A stretch of 64,000 nucleotides of DNA from Aldehydirespirator sp965220645 (GCA_965220645.1 OZ244836.1:1674001-1738000), one strand, 5' to 3'; shown: positions 32,830 to 41,737, counted from the stretch's first letter. Notes: generated by a model not told the origin, from the letters alone. Made by a program: numbers and translations.

Positions 32830-33579
32830 TCAGACCAGCCTCGGCGGGACGGCGAGTTGGTCGATGGCGGCCTTGGCCATGTCGATGTGGGCCTTGCCGT
32901 CACGAAGGGCAATGGCTCCATGGCCCGGGAGGAGCGAATCGAACTCGAGTTCGGCGAGCGTCATCACGGTTGCGAGCGAGTCCTGAAGGTCACAGTCCGG
33001 AATCGCCTGCAGGTGCAGCTTTCCCCAAGCGAAGATCGCGTCACCGGCAAAGAGGTACGTCTGCTCACCGCCCTCGACGACGTACGACCCGTGCCCGCCG
33101 CAGTGACCCGGTGTGTCGAGGTAGGTGAGCGTCAGCGCACCTACCCTTCGCTCGGTGCCGTCGGCCAGCAGGTCATCGACGGGGCAGGGCTCATAGGAAT
33201 AGTCCTCGGGGAAGATTCCGGCAGCCTGAGCCCGGTTGAAAGCCGTGGCTTCGTGGTCGCCCGCCTCGAGCGCTCGCCCGGTGGCGGCGCCCGTCGCGAC
33301 GGACAGCCCGAGCCGCTCACGGTAGACCGATGCGCCTCCTGCGTGGTCGGTGTGGTGGTGGGTCAGGAACAGTCTCGTGATCGCGGCCGGGTCGTAGCCA
33401 GCGCGCCGGATGTTGCTGGTTACTCGCTGGAACCCGGTCTCGGTACCCATGCCGCATTCGACGAGTACTTGCTCGTCGCCGCCGTGGAGGAGATAGCAGT
33501 GTGCGTCGAAGTCTGACGAGATGCCGAAGCCGCTGAGCGCGCCGCCTCCCACCAGGTGAACGTCGGATGTCAGTCTCAC
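32830..33579 (-). CDS. MBL-fold metallo-hydrolase
   Basis: 249 residues. Metal-binding HHHTDH at 74-79, further ligands in TPGHCGGHGSYV and FAGDAIF, and LLPGHG near the end. Thioesterase-, glyoxalase II- or lactonase-like hydrolysis. GTG start at 33579 with AAGGAG upstream. 16 bases after the SDR gene on the same strand, so co-transcribed. Convergent with the racemase-like gene. Confidence 0.9.
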   Translation of the reverse strand: MRLTSDVHLVGGGALSGFGISSDFDAHCYLLHGGDEQVLVECGMGTETGFQRVTSNIRRAGYDPAAITRLFLTHHHTDHAGGASVYRERLGLSVATGAATGRALEAGDHEATAFNRAQAAGIFPEDYSYEPCPVDDLLADGTERRVGALTLTYLDTPGHCGGHGSYVVEGGEQTYLFAGDAIFAWGKLHLQAIPDCDLQDSLATVMTLAELEFDSLLPGHGAIALRDGKAHIDMAKAAIDQLAVPPRLV

Positions 33580-33595
33580 AGCCTTCTCCTTGCGG

Positions 33596-34384
33596 TTAGC
33601 TCTCGGGCACGTCGTAGGTTTGGGAGCTCAGGGCGCCGTCCACGACGAGGTTGATGCCGGACACGTACTGGGCTTCGTCGGAGGCGAGGTACAGGAAGGC
33701 TTGGGCTATGTCGTCTGCCGTTGTCAGCCGGTTGGCGGGCACCGCCGGGAAGCCCTCTCTGCGCCACTTGTCCATCAACTCCTCGCCCACGATGTCGACC
33801 GACTGCTGGGTGTCGCCGGGGCCGGGCGCAACGCAATTGCACCGGATGTTGTAAGGCGCGCACTCGACGGCGATTGCCTTCGCAAGCGCCACCACGCCGG
33901 CCTTGGCCACGCAGTAGGGCGTGCATCCTCGGCCGTGTCCGAGAGCAGCGATCGACGATGTGAACAGGATCACCCCGCCACCGGTCTCCTTCATGGCGCG
34001 GGCCGCCCGATTGCCCAGCACGAAGTAGGCGTCAAGGTCCACCGACAGGATGCGACGCCACACCGCGTCGCTCACGTCGACGAACTCGGACAGGTCCCAG
34101 GCGGCAGCATTCGACACCATGACGTCCAGCTTGGGATCAATGGACAGCGCGTGGTCCACCGCCTGGGCGCAATTCTCCATGATGCTGAGATCGCAGTTGA
34201 GCAGGTGCGGCGTGGCCCCCAACTCTTCGACGACCGGCGCGACCTCGTCCAACCGCTCTTGCTTGTAGTCGAGCAAGTACAGATTCTTGGCACCCTCAGT
34301 TGCGAACAACTCAGCGGTGCGGCGCCCGAACCCGCTGCCGGCTCCGGTCACGAAGACGTTGCGTCCTTCGAATCTTCGGCTCAT
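33596..34384 (-). CDS. Short-chain dehydrogenase/reductase (paralogue 2)
   Basis: 262 residues starting MSRRFEGRNVFVTGAGSGFG, collinear without gaps with the SDR at 16496-17284. TGAGSGFG and YCVAKAG (Tyr, Lys) are conserved. In both loci the gene sits with a split-barrel gene, but here an additional SDR lies between. The high DNA similarity suggests duplication of a SDR/split-barrel module. Substrate unknown. Confidence 0.88.
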   Translation of the reverse strand: MSRRFEGRNVFVTGAGSGFGRRTAELFATEGAKNLYLLDYKQERLDEVAPVVEELGATPHLLNCDLSIMENCAQAVDHALSIDPKLDVMVSNAAAWDLSEFVDVSDAVWRRILSVDLDAYFVLGNRAARAMKETGGGVILFTSSIAALGHGRGCTPYCVAKAGVVALAKAIAVECAPYNIRCNCVAPGPGDTQQSVDIVGEELMDKWRREGFPAVPANRLTTADDIAQAFLYLASDEAQYVSGINLVVDGALSSQTYDVPES

Positions 34385-34409
34385 TCTTGATTCCCCCCGT
34401 TGTGCCTTA

Positions 34410-35246
34410 CTAGTGGGCAGTCCAGCCTCCGTCCACTGTCAACACCGAACCGGTCACGTACGACGAGGCCTCGGACGCCAGGTAGATGACCGCTCCCGCG
34501 ATCTCGTGCAACTCGCCCCAGCGTTGCAGGGCCACCTCCTGGCCGATCACCCTGATGCTGTGCTCGCTGTGCTGATGGGCCCGGTTCATGTCGGTCAGGA
34601 ACGGGCCGGGAGCGATTGCGTTCACGTTCACCCCCCGCGGGGCCCACTCCATGGCCAGCGCTCGCGTCAACTGCACGACGGCGCCCTTCGAGGATGTGTA
34701 GGCGGTGCGGTCGGGTGCGGCCACCAGCCCGAACGTGGAGGCCACGTTGATCACCCGGCCGCAGCCGGATTCCCAGAGCTGCGGGGCGGCCGCCCGGCAG
34801 ACCAGCCACGGACCGGTGACGTTGACGGCCAGGGACTCCTCGAACTGGGCCGGCTCGAGGTCGCCGATGGCACCCCGCACGAGGATGCCGGCGTTGTTGA
34901 CCAGGATGTCGAGGCCGCCGAAACGCTTGGTGACGTGAGCCACGGCTGCCTCGACCGACTCCGTGTCGGTGGCCTCCATCTCCACTCCCAGCGTTTCACC
35001 CCCCGTGGCGGAGGCGATCTCGGCTGCCCCGGCATCCGCGTCGGACATGCTGCGGCTCGTCACCGCTACACGCGCACCAGCGAAGCTCAAAGCCTCGGCC
35101 ATCACCGCGCCGAGGCCCCGGGAGCCGCCGGTCACCAGAGCGGCGCGGCCGTCGAGGCGGAAGAAGTCGAGCGGATTGGGCGCTGGGGGCCTCCTAGCGG
35201 CTAGTGGCGGCGATCGAGCAGGATCAGGTGCTGTGGGCCTCCTCAT
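34410..35246 (-). CDS. Short-chain dehydrogenase/reductase (3-oxoacyl reductase-like)
   Basis: 278 residues. TGGSRGLG cofactor motif (about 40-47), NNAG, Ser in NVASTFG and Tyr-x3-Lys in YTSSKGA. The C-terminal TVDGGWTAH is typical of classical SDRs. The first 28 residues are Pro/Arg-rich and overlap the split-barrel gene by 23 bases, so the real start may be later. 25 bases upstream of SDR paralogue 2. Confidence 0.87.
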   Translation of the reverse strand: MRRPTAPDPARSPPLAARRPPAPNPLDFFRLDGRAALVTGGSRGLGAVMAEALSFAGARVAVTSRSMSDADAGAAEIASATGGETLGVEMEATDTESVEAAVAHVTKRFGGLDILVNNAGILVRGAIGDLEPAQFEESLAVNVTGPWLVCRAAAPQLWESGCGRVINVASTFGLVAAPDRTAYTSSKGAVVQLTRALAMEWAPRGVNVNAIAPGPFLTDMNRAHQHSEHSIRVIGQEVALQRWGELHEIAGAVIYLASEASSYVTGSVLTVDGGWTAH

Positions 35247-35760
35247 AGGTGGGTCCGCCGGACTCCTGGACCCAGTAGCGCCGGGCCCAGCCCACGCCCT
35301 GCCAGGTCTTGATCTTGGTGGGGACCAGTTTGATGAGCCAGCGGGGCTGCTGCAGGGTGGACACCAAATAGGTGGGACCGTTCGGGCCGAGGTACCGGTA
35401 CGACATCTGTTCGGCGATCTGCACCCAGCGGCCGCCGATGTTGGGCTCCTCCGCGACGGTGGCTGTGCCCTCCATGTAGACCTTGGGAATCTCCATGGAC
35501 TGGCCCGACTCGTCGGGGTCGCTGTGTGGGGCGTCGATGACCACGCTGACCCGGCCGTCAGCCTTGATATTCTCGCACCACAAGGCCCGCTGGCGACCGA
35601 CGAAGTACAGCGCCTCGCCGTCCCACTGGTACCACACCGGCATCACGTAGGGCGATCCGTCGGGCTTGAGGGTGGCGAGGCGGGCGATGGAGTTGCCCGC
35701 CAGGAACTGCTCCAACTCCTCGGCTGTCAAGCCGCCCAGGTCGCCTCGGAAACTGCTCAT
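35224..35760 (-). CDS. Split-barrel flavin/F420-binding protein (paralogue 2)
   Basis: 178 residues, nearly collinear with the protein at 15870-16406: ARLATLKPDGSPYVMPVWYQWDG, FVGRQRALWCENIKADGRVSVVIDAPH, SYRYLGPNGPTYL, TKIKTWQGVGWA. First gene of the minus operon split-barrel, SDR, SDR, MBL hydrolase. Divergent from the ABC ATPase gene with 52 bases between. Cofactor (FMN or F420) not determined. Confidence 0.85.
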   Translation of the reverse strand: MSSFRGDLGGLTAEELEQFLAGNSIARLATLKPDGSPYVMPVWYQWDGEALYFVGRQRALWCENIKADGRVSVVIDAPHSDPDESGQSMEIPKVYMEGTATVAEEPNIGGRWVQIAEQMSYRYLGPNGPTYLVSTLQQPRWLIKLVPTKIKTWQGVGWARRYWVQESGGPTYEEAHST

Positions 35761-35812
35761 AGTCGACCGCTCCTTTTCTCACTGGTCGAGGACAGACAGT
35801 ACCATCGCGCCG

Positions 35813-36892
35813 ATGTCCCCCTCCAAGCCGGTCGATGGTGTCTTGCAGGCCGATGACGCCAACGGCAGCGGCGACGACGCGGCCCTGTCGGTGAGCAATC
35901 TCGTCAAGACGTTCGAGGTGGGCGGCGGATGGCTGGGCGGCGAGCGGGGCGAGGTGTCGGCGGTGGCCGGCGTGTCGTTCGACATCGGGCTCGGGCGGAC
36001 GCTGGGGCTGGTGGGGGAGTCCGGATGCGGCAAGTCCACCACGGCCCGCTGCATCCTGCGCCTCATCGAGCCGACCTCCGGCGAGGTGGTCCTGAGGCGC
36101 CCGATCGAGGACGGCACGACCGAGAGGATCGACATCATCGCCAGCAGCCGGGCCGACCTTCGCCGCCTGCGCCGCCACATGCAGATCGTCTTCCAGGACC
36201 CCTTCGCCTCGCTGAACCCACGGATGTCGGTGGGCCAGGCGCTGCGCGAGCCGCTGACGGTGCACACCTCGATGCCGAGGTCCGAGCAGGACACCAGGGT
36301 GGGCGAGCTGCTGCGGCTGGTCGGCCTCAATCCCCGCATCGTCGATCGCTATCCCCACGAGTTCTCCGGCGGGCAGCGCCAGCGCATCGGCGTGGCGCGG
36401 GCCCTGGCCTTCGATCCGGGCTTCCTCGTGCTCGACGAGCCCGTCTCGGCCTTGGACGTGTCGATCCAGGCCCAGGTCCTGAACCTCCTCGACGACCTTC
36501 AGCAGGAGCTGGGCCTCACGTACCTGTTCATCGCCCATGACCTGGCGGTGGTGCGTCACGTGTGCGACGACATCGCGGTGATGTACCTGGGCAAGATCGT
36601 GGAGAGGACCTCGGCGGAGCGGCTCTTCGCCGAGTCGATGCACCCCTACACCCACGCCCTGCTGTCCGCCGTTCCGGTGCCCGACCCGGACCTGGAGCGA
36701 GGGCGGCTGCGCATCCTTCTCGAGGGCGATGTCCCCAGTCCCCTGAACCCGCCGTCGGGCTGCCGATTCCACACTCGCTGCCATGTGGGGCGCGACCAGG
36801 AAGTGTGCCGCGTCCAGGAGCCTCCTCTCGATGAGGTGAGCGACGGTCATTGGGTGGCCTGTCACTTCCCCGAGGCCCGCCAGGTCGTCTGA
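35813..36892 (+). CDS. Dipeptide/oligopeptide ABC transporter ATP-binding protein (DppF/OppF type)
   Basis: 359 residues. Walker A GESGCGKST, Q-loop FQDPFASLNPRM, signature SGGQRQRIGVARAL, Walker B FLVLDEPVSALD, H-loop IAHD, and the C-terminal Opp_C cysteine-rich tail GCRFHTRCHVG...ACH, which may bind Fe-S in this family. Start ATG 35813 has TACCAT seven bases upstream and no SD, suggesting leaderless expression. It completes the Dpp set whose other genes lie on the opposite strand at 39638-44537, an unusual split. The aminotransferase starts two bases after its stop. Confidence 0.93.
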   Translation: MSPSKPVDGVLQADDANGSGDDAALSVSNLVKTFEVGGGWLGGERGEVSAVAGVSFDIGLGRTLGLVGESGCGKSTTARCILRLIEPTSGEVVLRRPIEDGTTERIDIIASSRADLRRLRRHMQIVFQDPFASLNPRMSVGQALREPLTVHTSMPRSEQDTRVGELLRLVGLNPRIVDRYPHEFSGGQRQRIGVARALAFDPGFLVLDEPVSALDVSIQAQVLNLLDDLQQELGLTYLFIAHDLAVVRHVCDDIAVMYLGKIVERTSAERLFAESMHPYTHALLSAVPVPDPDLERGRLRILLEGDVPSPLNPPSGCRFHTRCHVGRDQEVCRVQEPPLDEVSDGHWVACHFPEARQVV

Positions 36893-36893
36893 C

Positions 36894-38045
36894 GTGAAGC
36901 CGTCGCAGCCCATCGCGGCCATGCCGCGCTCGGGCATACGCGAGGTCATGGAGCTGGCCGACTCCATCGACGGCGCCATCCGCCTGGAGACGGGCGAGCC
37001 CAACTTCAACACGCCCCGCCACATCTGTGAAGCCGCGGCCGCGGCCGCCTTCGACGGCTTCACCAAGTACACGCCCAACGCCGGGGTAATGCCGCTGCGC
37101 GAGGCACTGGCGGCCAAGGTCCGGGAGCGCAACGGCATCGACGCCACCGCTGATCAGGTCGTGGTCACATCCGGCGCGGTCGCGGGGATCTACAGCAGCA
37201 TGATCTCGCTCGTGGATCCGGGCGCGGAGATGCTGCTCGGCGATCCGAGCTGGCCGAACTACGCCCAGATGATGCGGCTGCTGAAGATCACCCCGGTCCA
37301 CTTCCCGCTGCGGCCCGAGAACGATCTGGTCCCGCAGGCCGCGGACGTGGAGCCGCTCATCACCGCACGCACCCGGGCCATCATGCTCAACTCCCCGGGC
37401 AACCCCACCGGCGCGGTCACCGATGCTGCGACTCTGGCCGACCTGATGGAACTGGCCCGCCGGCACGACCTGCTGGTGTTCTCCGACGAGGTCTACGACG
37501 AGATCTCCTTCGACGGGCCCCACACCTCGGCCGCGCCGCTGGACACCGACGGGCGGGTGATCACCTTCTTCAGCTTCTCGAAGACCTATGCCATGACCGG
37601 CTGGCGGGTGGGCTACCTGGTGGTTCCGCCCGGGGTGTCCCCCCTGATCGTGCGGGCTCAGGAGCCGATCACGTCGTGCGTCAACGCCCCCGCGCAGATG
37701 GGCGCGCTGGCCGCGATCACCGGACCGCAGGATTGCGTGGCTGAGATGCGCGACGCCTACCGGCACCGGCGCGACCTGGTCACCGAGCTCCTGACCGGCC
37801 GCAGCATCCCCCATGTACGGCCGCGGGGCGCCTTCTACCTGATGATCGACGTGAGCGGCAGCGGCTGCTCCGGCATGGACTTCGTGCTCCGCCTACTGAA
37901 CGAGAGGCAGGTGGCGGTGGTGCCGGGGGACACCTTCGGCCCCGGCTCCGGTCGCTTCGTCCGCGTCTCGCTGGCCACCGCCACCGAGCCGCTCATGGAG
38001 GGTGTCGGGCGCCTAGCCGACGCGGTGGCTGACTGGGGGAGCTAG
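36894..38045 (+). CDS. PLP-dependent aminotransferase, class I/II (1)
   Basis: 383 residues. PLP lysine Lys230 in FSFSKTYAMTGWR, NSPGNPTGA for cofactor/substrate contacts, DEVYDE and the C-terminal Arg in RVSLA. Aspartate/aromatic aminotransferase fold I. GTG start immediately after the DppF-type gene, so likely co-transcribed. Related to, but clearly different from, the aminotransferase at 48544-49698, which also sits beside a split-barrel gene. Possibly acts on imported amino acid derivatives. Confidence 0.93.
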   Translation: MKPSQPIAAMPRSGIREVMELADSIDGAIRLETGEPNFNTPRHICEAAAAAAFDGFTKYTPNAGVMPLREALAAKVRERNGIDATADQVVVTSGAVAGIYSSMISLVDPGAEMLLGDPSWPNYAQMMRLLKITPVHFPLRPENDLVPQAADVEPLITARTRAIMLNSPGNPTGAVTDAATLADLMELARRHDLLVFSDEVYDEISFDGPHTSAAPLDTDGRVITFFSFSKTYAMTGWRVGYLVVPPGVSPLIVRAQEPITSCVNAPAQMGALAAITGPQDCVAEMRDAYRHRRDLVTELLTGRSIPHVRPRGAFYLMIDVSGSGCSGMDFVLRLLNERQVAVVPGDTFGPGSGRFVRVSLATATEPLMEGVGRLADAVADWGS

Positions 38046-38056
38046 CGCGGTGTCCC

Positions 38057-38923
38057 TTAGAAGTCGAACAGCGATATGGCGGTGCCGCCTCGGATCATGT
38101 CTCGCTCGGCCGCGCTGATGTCGCCGAGCAGCTGGTCGACCACGCCCAAGGTCTCGGGGTAGCCGGGGTTCTCCCGGATCCAGGGCCAGTCCGAGGCCAT
38201 CAGCATGCGCTCTGCGCCGAAGGCGGCGTAGATCCGGTCGGTGGTCTCCTGGAGGTTCCGGTAGGGATAGGGGGCACCGCTGAAGGCGTAGTGCCCCGAG
38301 AAGTGGACGTGAACGCTGGGGTGCTTGGCGGCCAGCGCCTCCACCACCTCCAGGCCGGGCGGCGGTAGTGGCATGTCGAACTGGGGCCGCCTGTCGGCGT
38401 CGACCCGCAGCTCCAAATGCATGTTGGGCAGGAACCCCAGATGGTTGAGCACGACCTTCAGACTGGGAAGGAGATCGAGGCAGCCGTCGAGAAGGGCCAC
38501 CTGGTCCGCGGGCCCGTAGAACCATGCCTTCATGCCCGCGTCGCGCATGGCGGCCAGGACGGGGAATGCCGCCAGCGACTCGGGGTCGGAACCGGGCTCG
38601 CCCTCCAGCCCGTAGAACCGGACTCCCTCGATGCCCGCGTCGATGCGGCCGCGCAGCGTTGAAAGGGGGTCGAGGTCCTCGAAGTCGTGCACCGCTACGC
38701 CTGCGAACTTGCCCGGGTACTGCTCCAGCACCTCGGCCAGGAAGCGGTCGTGGGGGGACAGGGCGCAGAAGATGGCCCGATCCACCCCGGAGGCGTCCAT
38801 GGCCTCCAGCAGGCGTGCCGCGGTCTCGGAGCGCTCGGGCGGCGCCATGACGTCGAAGATGGCCCGGGGATACTCGTCGCTTAGGGCCTTGAACAGGTGC
38901 AGGTGACCATCCACTACGTCCAT
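38057..38923 (-). CDS. Amidohydrolase family 2 (ACMSD/lactonase-like) metal hydrolase
   Basis: 288 residues. DGHLHLF at the N-terminus (HxH), VLNHLGF, FSGHYAF and the C-terminal SDWPW Asp form the usual TIM-barrel metal site of the amidohydrolase_2 group (lactonases, decarboxylases). Start ATG 38923. Only 24 bases after the alpha/beta-hydrolase-fold gene; convergent with the aminotransferase, 11 bases apart. Confidence 0.88.
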   Translation of the reverse strand: MDVVDGHLHLFKALSDEYPRAIFDVMAPPERSETAARLLEAMDASGVDRAIFCALSPHDRFLAEVLEQYPGKFAGVAVHDFEDLDPLSTLRGRIDAGIEGVRFYGLEGEPGSDPESLAAFPVLAAMRDAGMKAWFYGPADQVALLDGCLDLLPSLKVVLNHLGFLPNMHLELRVDADRRPQFDMPLPPPGLEVVEALAAKHPSVHVHFSGHYAFSGAPYPYRNLQETTDRIYAAFGAERMLMASDWPWIRENPGYPETLGVVDQLLGDISAAERDMIRGGTAISLFDF

Positions 38924-38947
38924 CGCGGTTGCCTTTCTGTGGGGGCT

Positions 38948-39625
38948 CTATTCGTCGGAGTCTTGCCGGTCGGGGGCGTGCTCTGCGATCCAGGCGAGGT
39001 GGTAGGCGGTGAGGTGCCGCCGCATGAACGTCACCAGCTGTTCCACGAGGTGGGGGTGCTCCTGCAACAAGGTCGGGCCTCGCAAGGTGGTGCCCGTCGA
39101 GATCCACATGTTCTGGCCTCGCATCCTCGAATGGATCGTCCGCACATGTTCGTGTACGGGCTCGTCGTGGGAGCCGGTGAACAGCACCCGCATGGAGGGG
39201 ACCGATCCGACGCCGTCGTTGCCGTCGTCAGCGTTGCCCGGCCCGGGCGTGGGGCTGATCACCGCATGGACCGGGGCGCCGTGCTCTGGGCCCAGCTCGA
39301 AGGCGGCGGCAGCCGCGGTTCCGTGGACAACCAACCCGGACGGGCCGAAGGCACCGCTTACCTCGGCCAATGCGCCGGCCACATCATCGACGGTGGCGGA
39401 CGGGTCGGGCTCGCCGTCGGACAGGCCATGACCGCGCAGTTCCAGGCAGATCACCCTGAAGCCCTCCGACCTCACGGCGGGCGCGACCGATCCCCAGGCA
39501 TCGAGGTCTTCGCCGATGTCGTGCACGACCAGCAGGGGCGGCCCGTCGGCGGGATGCTCGATCCCCCGCAGCACCGTCCCGTCGGCCAGGGCGATCTCTA
39601 TCGGGTAGGGCTTCGACAACTCCAT
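38948..39625 (-). CDS. Alpha/beta-hydrolase-fold protein with altered nucleophile elbow
   Basis: 225 residues. The fold pattern is clear: PPLLVVHDIGEDLDAWGSV, then RVICLELRGHGLSDG. But the nucleophile elbow reads LVVHGTAAAAAFELG (98-112): Ser of G-x-S-x-G is replaced by Thr103, and the flanking glycines by His/Ala. The chain is also short for the family and C-terminal His candidates are uncertain. Either a non-catalytic relative or one using another nucleophile. 12 bases downstream of the DppD-type gene. Confidence 0.75.
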   Translation of the reverse strand: MELSKPYPIEIALADGTVLRGIEHPADGPPLLVVHDIGEDLDAWGSVAPAVRSEGFRVICLELRGHGLSDGEPDPSATVDDVAGALAEVSGAFGPSGLVVHGTAAAAAFELGPEHGAPVHAVISPTPGPGNADDGNDGVGSVPSMRVLFTGSHDEPVHEHVRTIHSRMRGQNMWISTGTTLRGPTLLQEHPHLVEQLVTFMRRHLTAYHLAWIAEHAPDRQDSDE

Positions 39626-39637
39626 GGCGACCCGCCG

Positions 39638-40645
39638 TCAGAAAGGCTGGGGGTTGAAGCAGCGGAATCCCACCCGGGCTTCCACCTCGTGGGGGGGATG
39701 GTCGCTCCAGCACCGCTCCAGCGTGTGGGGGCAGCGGGGGGCGAACCGGCATCCCGGAGGCATCATCTGCATGGGAGGCACGAGCCCCGGGATCGGAACC
39801 AGCTCCCGGCGCTTGCGACTCACGTGGGGCAGGGCCCGCAGCAACCCCTGAGTGTAGGGATGGCGCGGGTTGGAGAACAGCTCATCGACCGGAGCCTCCT
39901 CAACGATCTCGCCCGCGTACATCACCGCCACCCGGTCTGCGATGGAGGCCACCACGGCCAGGTCGTGAGTGATCAGCAGCATCGCCATGTGGCGGTCCTG
40001 CTGCTCCTGCCGGAGCCGCTCGAGGATCTGGGCCTGAACGGTCACGTCCAGGGCGGTAGTGGGCTCGTCGGCGATGAGGATCTCGGGGTCCAGCATTAGG
40101 GCGGTGGCGATCATCACCCGCTGGCGCATCCCGCCCGACAGCTCGTGCGGGTACGAGTCGAACCGCTCCTCGGGTGCGGGCAGGCCGACGGCTCGCAGGA
40201 TGTCGATGCTCATGTCGCGGGCTTCGGCCTTGGTGAGGTCGCGGTGGGTGCGGATCACCTCGGTCATCACCTGGCCCACCGTGAACACCGGGTCCAGCGA
40301 CGTGAGGGGATCCTGGAAGATCATCGAGATGCGCTCCGAACGGACATCGCGGACGCGGCGCTCAGGCAACTCGGTGAGGTTGTTGCCGTCGAAGACGATC
40401 TCACCGGAGGTGATCCGCACCGGGGGAGTGGGCAGCAGCCGCATGATCGACAGCGCGGTGATGGTCTTGCCGCAGCCGCTCTCGCCCACCAGGCACAGCA
40501 CCTCGTTGGGTCCGATGTCGAAGGACACATCGCGGACTACGTCGAAGGATCCCTCCGGCGTGGCCACCGCGGTGTGCAGCTTGCGCACCGACAGCACCGG
40601 CTGGCGGTTGGAGCCGTTGGTGGCGTGGCGGGCGTCGGTGCTCAT
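39638..40645 (-). CDS. Dipeptide/oligopeptide ABC transporter ATP-binding protein (DppD/OppD type)
   Basis: 335 residues. Walker A GESGCGKT, FQDPLTSLDP, signature ELSGGMRQRVMIATAL, Walker B ILIADEPTTALD, H-loop ITHD, and the Opp_C tail with MPPGCRFAPRCPHTLERC. Pairs with the DppF-type ATPase encoded at 35813. Its ATG at 40645 is overlapped by the stop of a four-codon ORF (ATGA) that itself begins on the permease stop. Confidence 0.95.
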   Translation of the reverse strand: MSTDARHATNGSNRQPVLSVRKLHTAVATPEGSFDVVRDVSFDIGPNEVLCLVGESGCGKTITALSIMRLLPTPPVRITSGEIVFDGNNLTELPERRVRDVRSERISMIFQDPLTSLDPVFTVGQVMTEVIRTHRDLTKAEARDMSIDILRAVGLPAPEERFDSYPHELSGGMRQRVMIATALMLDPEILIADEPTTALDVTVQAQILERLRQEQQDRHMAMLLITHDLAVVASIADRVAVMYAGEIVEEAPVDELFSNPRHPYTQGLLRALPHVSRKRRELVPIPGLVPPMQMMPPGCRFAPRCPHTLERCWSDHPPHEVEARVGFRCFNPQPF

Positions 40646-40656
40646 CGCGGGCTCAT
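40642..40656 (-). CDS. Four-codon bridging ORF between DppB-type and DppD-type genes
   Basis: ATG at 40656 overlaps the permease stop (ATGA), encodes MSPR, and its TGA overlaps the next ATG (ATGA). The next protein begins MSTD, so the 11-base step again duplicates an ATGAGC start. AAGG just upstream could serve both starts. Coupling is inferred. Confidence 0.4.
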   Translation of the reverse strand: MSPR

Positions 40657-41570
40657 GCCTTGCGGAGCCTGGGATTGGCCACGGTGTAGCCGACGTCGGC
40701 CAGCCAGTTGCTCAGAACCACGATGGTGATCAGCACCAGCGAGAAGAACTGGGCCACCGGGTAGTCGCGCCTCAGCACCGCGTTGACCAGCACTTGTCCG
40801 AGGCCGGGCCAGCCGAAGATCGTCTCCACCACCAGCGCGTAGCCGACGATCTGACCGATCCTCAGCCCGGCCAGCGAGATGATCGGCACCATGGCGTTGC
40901 GCAGCACGTGCTTGCCGACGATGCTCGTCTCCGACAGGCCACCTGCTCGCAGCGTCCTCACGAAGTCCTGGCCGAGGTTCTCCAGCATGGCCGAGCGGGT
41001 CATCCGAACGGTCAATGCGATCCCTTCCATGGCCAGGACCACCGCGGGCAGGATCAGTTGCTTGGTGCTGCAGCAACCCGCCGATGGCAGCCATCCCAGC
41101 GTCGACGCGAAGAGCCACACCGACAGCAGGGCCAGCCAGAAGTTGGGCACGGCCATGCCGGCCACCGAGAACGTCATCACAGAGCCATCTGCCCAGCTAT
41201 TGCGTTTGACCGCGGCCAGGATGCCTAACGGGACCCCGATGGCGAACACCAGCACGAAGGCTGCGACCCCCAGCACCAGGCTGTTCTTCCCGTGCTCGGT
41301 GAGCATGTCGAAGATGTCGGCGTTGTTGGTGAGCGACTTGCCGAAGTCGAGGGTCACCAGGCGGCCCATGTAGCGGAAGTACTGCTCGTGGACCGGGTCG
41401 TTGAGTCCCAGAAGCTCCCGGAACTCCTCTCGATCCTCATAGGAGGCCGACGCGGGCAGCCGGGCCGACACTGCGTCGCCGCCCGACAGGCGGATGGCGT
41501 AGAAGACCGCGATCGACGACAGCAGCAACACGATCAGCGTGTAGAGAGAGCGGGCCGCGATGCGCTTCAT
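40653..41570 (-). CDS. Dipeptide/oligopeptide ABC transporter permease (DppB/OppB type)
   Basis: 305 residues, six transmembrane segments. An N-terminal helix (SLYTLIVLLLSSIAVFYAI) is followed by a large outer loop, the GLNDPVHEQYFRYMGRLVTLDFGKSL block, and the coupling loop around DFVRTLRAGGLSETSIVGKHVLRNA. ATG 41570 (MKRIAARSLYTL) is the true start; the next two ATGs upstream (41644 and 41718) are copies of the same start and lead only to 25-residue peptides. Heterodimer with the DppC-type permease. Confidence 0.94.
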   Translation of the reverse strand: MKRIAARSLYTLIVLLLSSIAVFYAIRLSGGDAVSARLPASASYEDREEFRELLGLNDPVHEQYFRYMGRLVTLDFGKSLTNNADIFDMLTEHGKNSLVLGVAAFVLVFAIGVPLGILAAVKRNSWADGSVMTFSVAGMAVPNFWLALLSVWLFASTLGWLPSAGCCSTKQLILPAVVLAMEGIALTVRMTRSAMLENLGQDFVRTLRAGGLSETSIVGKHVLRNAMVPIISLAGLRIGQIVGYALVVETIFGWPGLGQVLVNAVLRRDYPVAQFFSLVLITIVVLSNWLADVGYTVANPRLRKA

Positions 41571-41718
41571 GGCGTGACACCGCCTGTGTCCGCCGTCAGG
41601 GAGCCCTTGAGCGTGTAGAGAGAGCGGGCCGCGATGCGCTTCATGGCGTGACACCGCCTGTGTCCGCCGTCAGGGAGCCCTTGAGCGTGTAGAGAGAGCG
41701 GGCCGCGATGCGCTTCAT
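41536..41718 (-). repeat. 74-bp tandem duplication of the DppB-type gene's start region
   Basis: Units at 41536-41609 and 41610-41683 are identical, and 41684-41718 repeats the first 35 bases. On the minus strand each copy carries the ATG and first 12 codons of the permease. The two extra copies give 25-codon ORFs (MKRIAARSLYTLKGSLTADT...) starting at 41718 and 41644. Each ends in TGA overlapping the next ATG (ATGA), so ribosomes could pass from copy to copy into the real gene. Confidence 0.93.
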
Positions 41719-41737
41719 CGAGGGACGCCTCGGGTGC

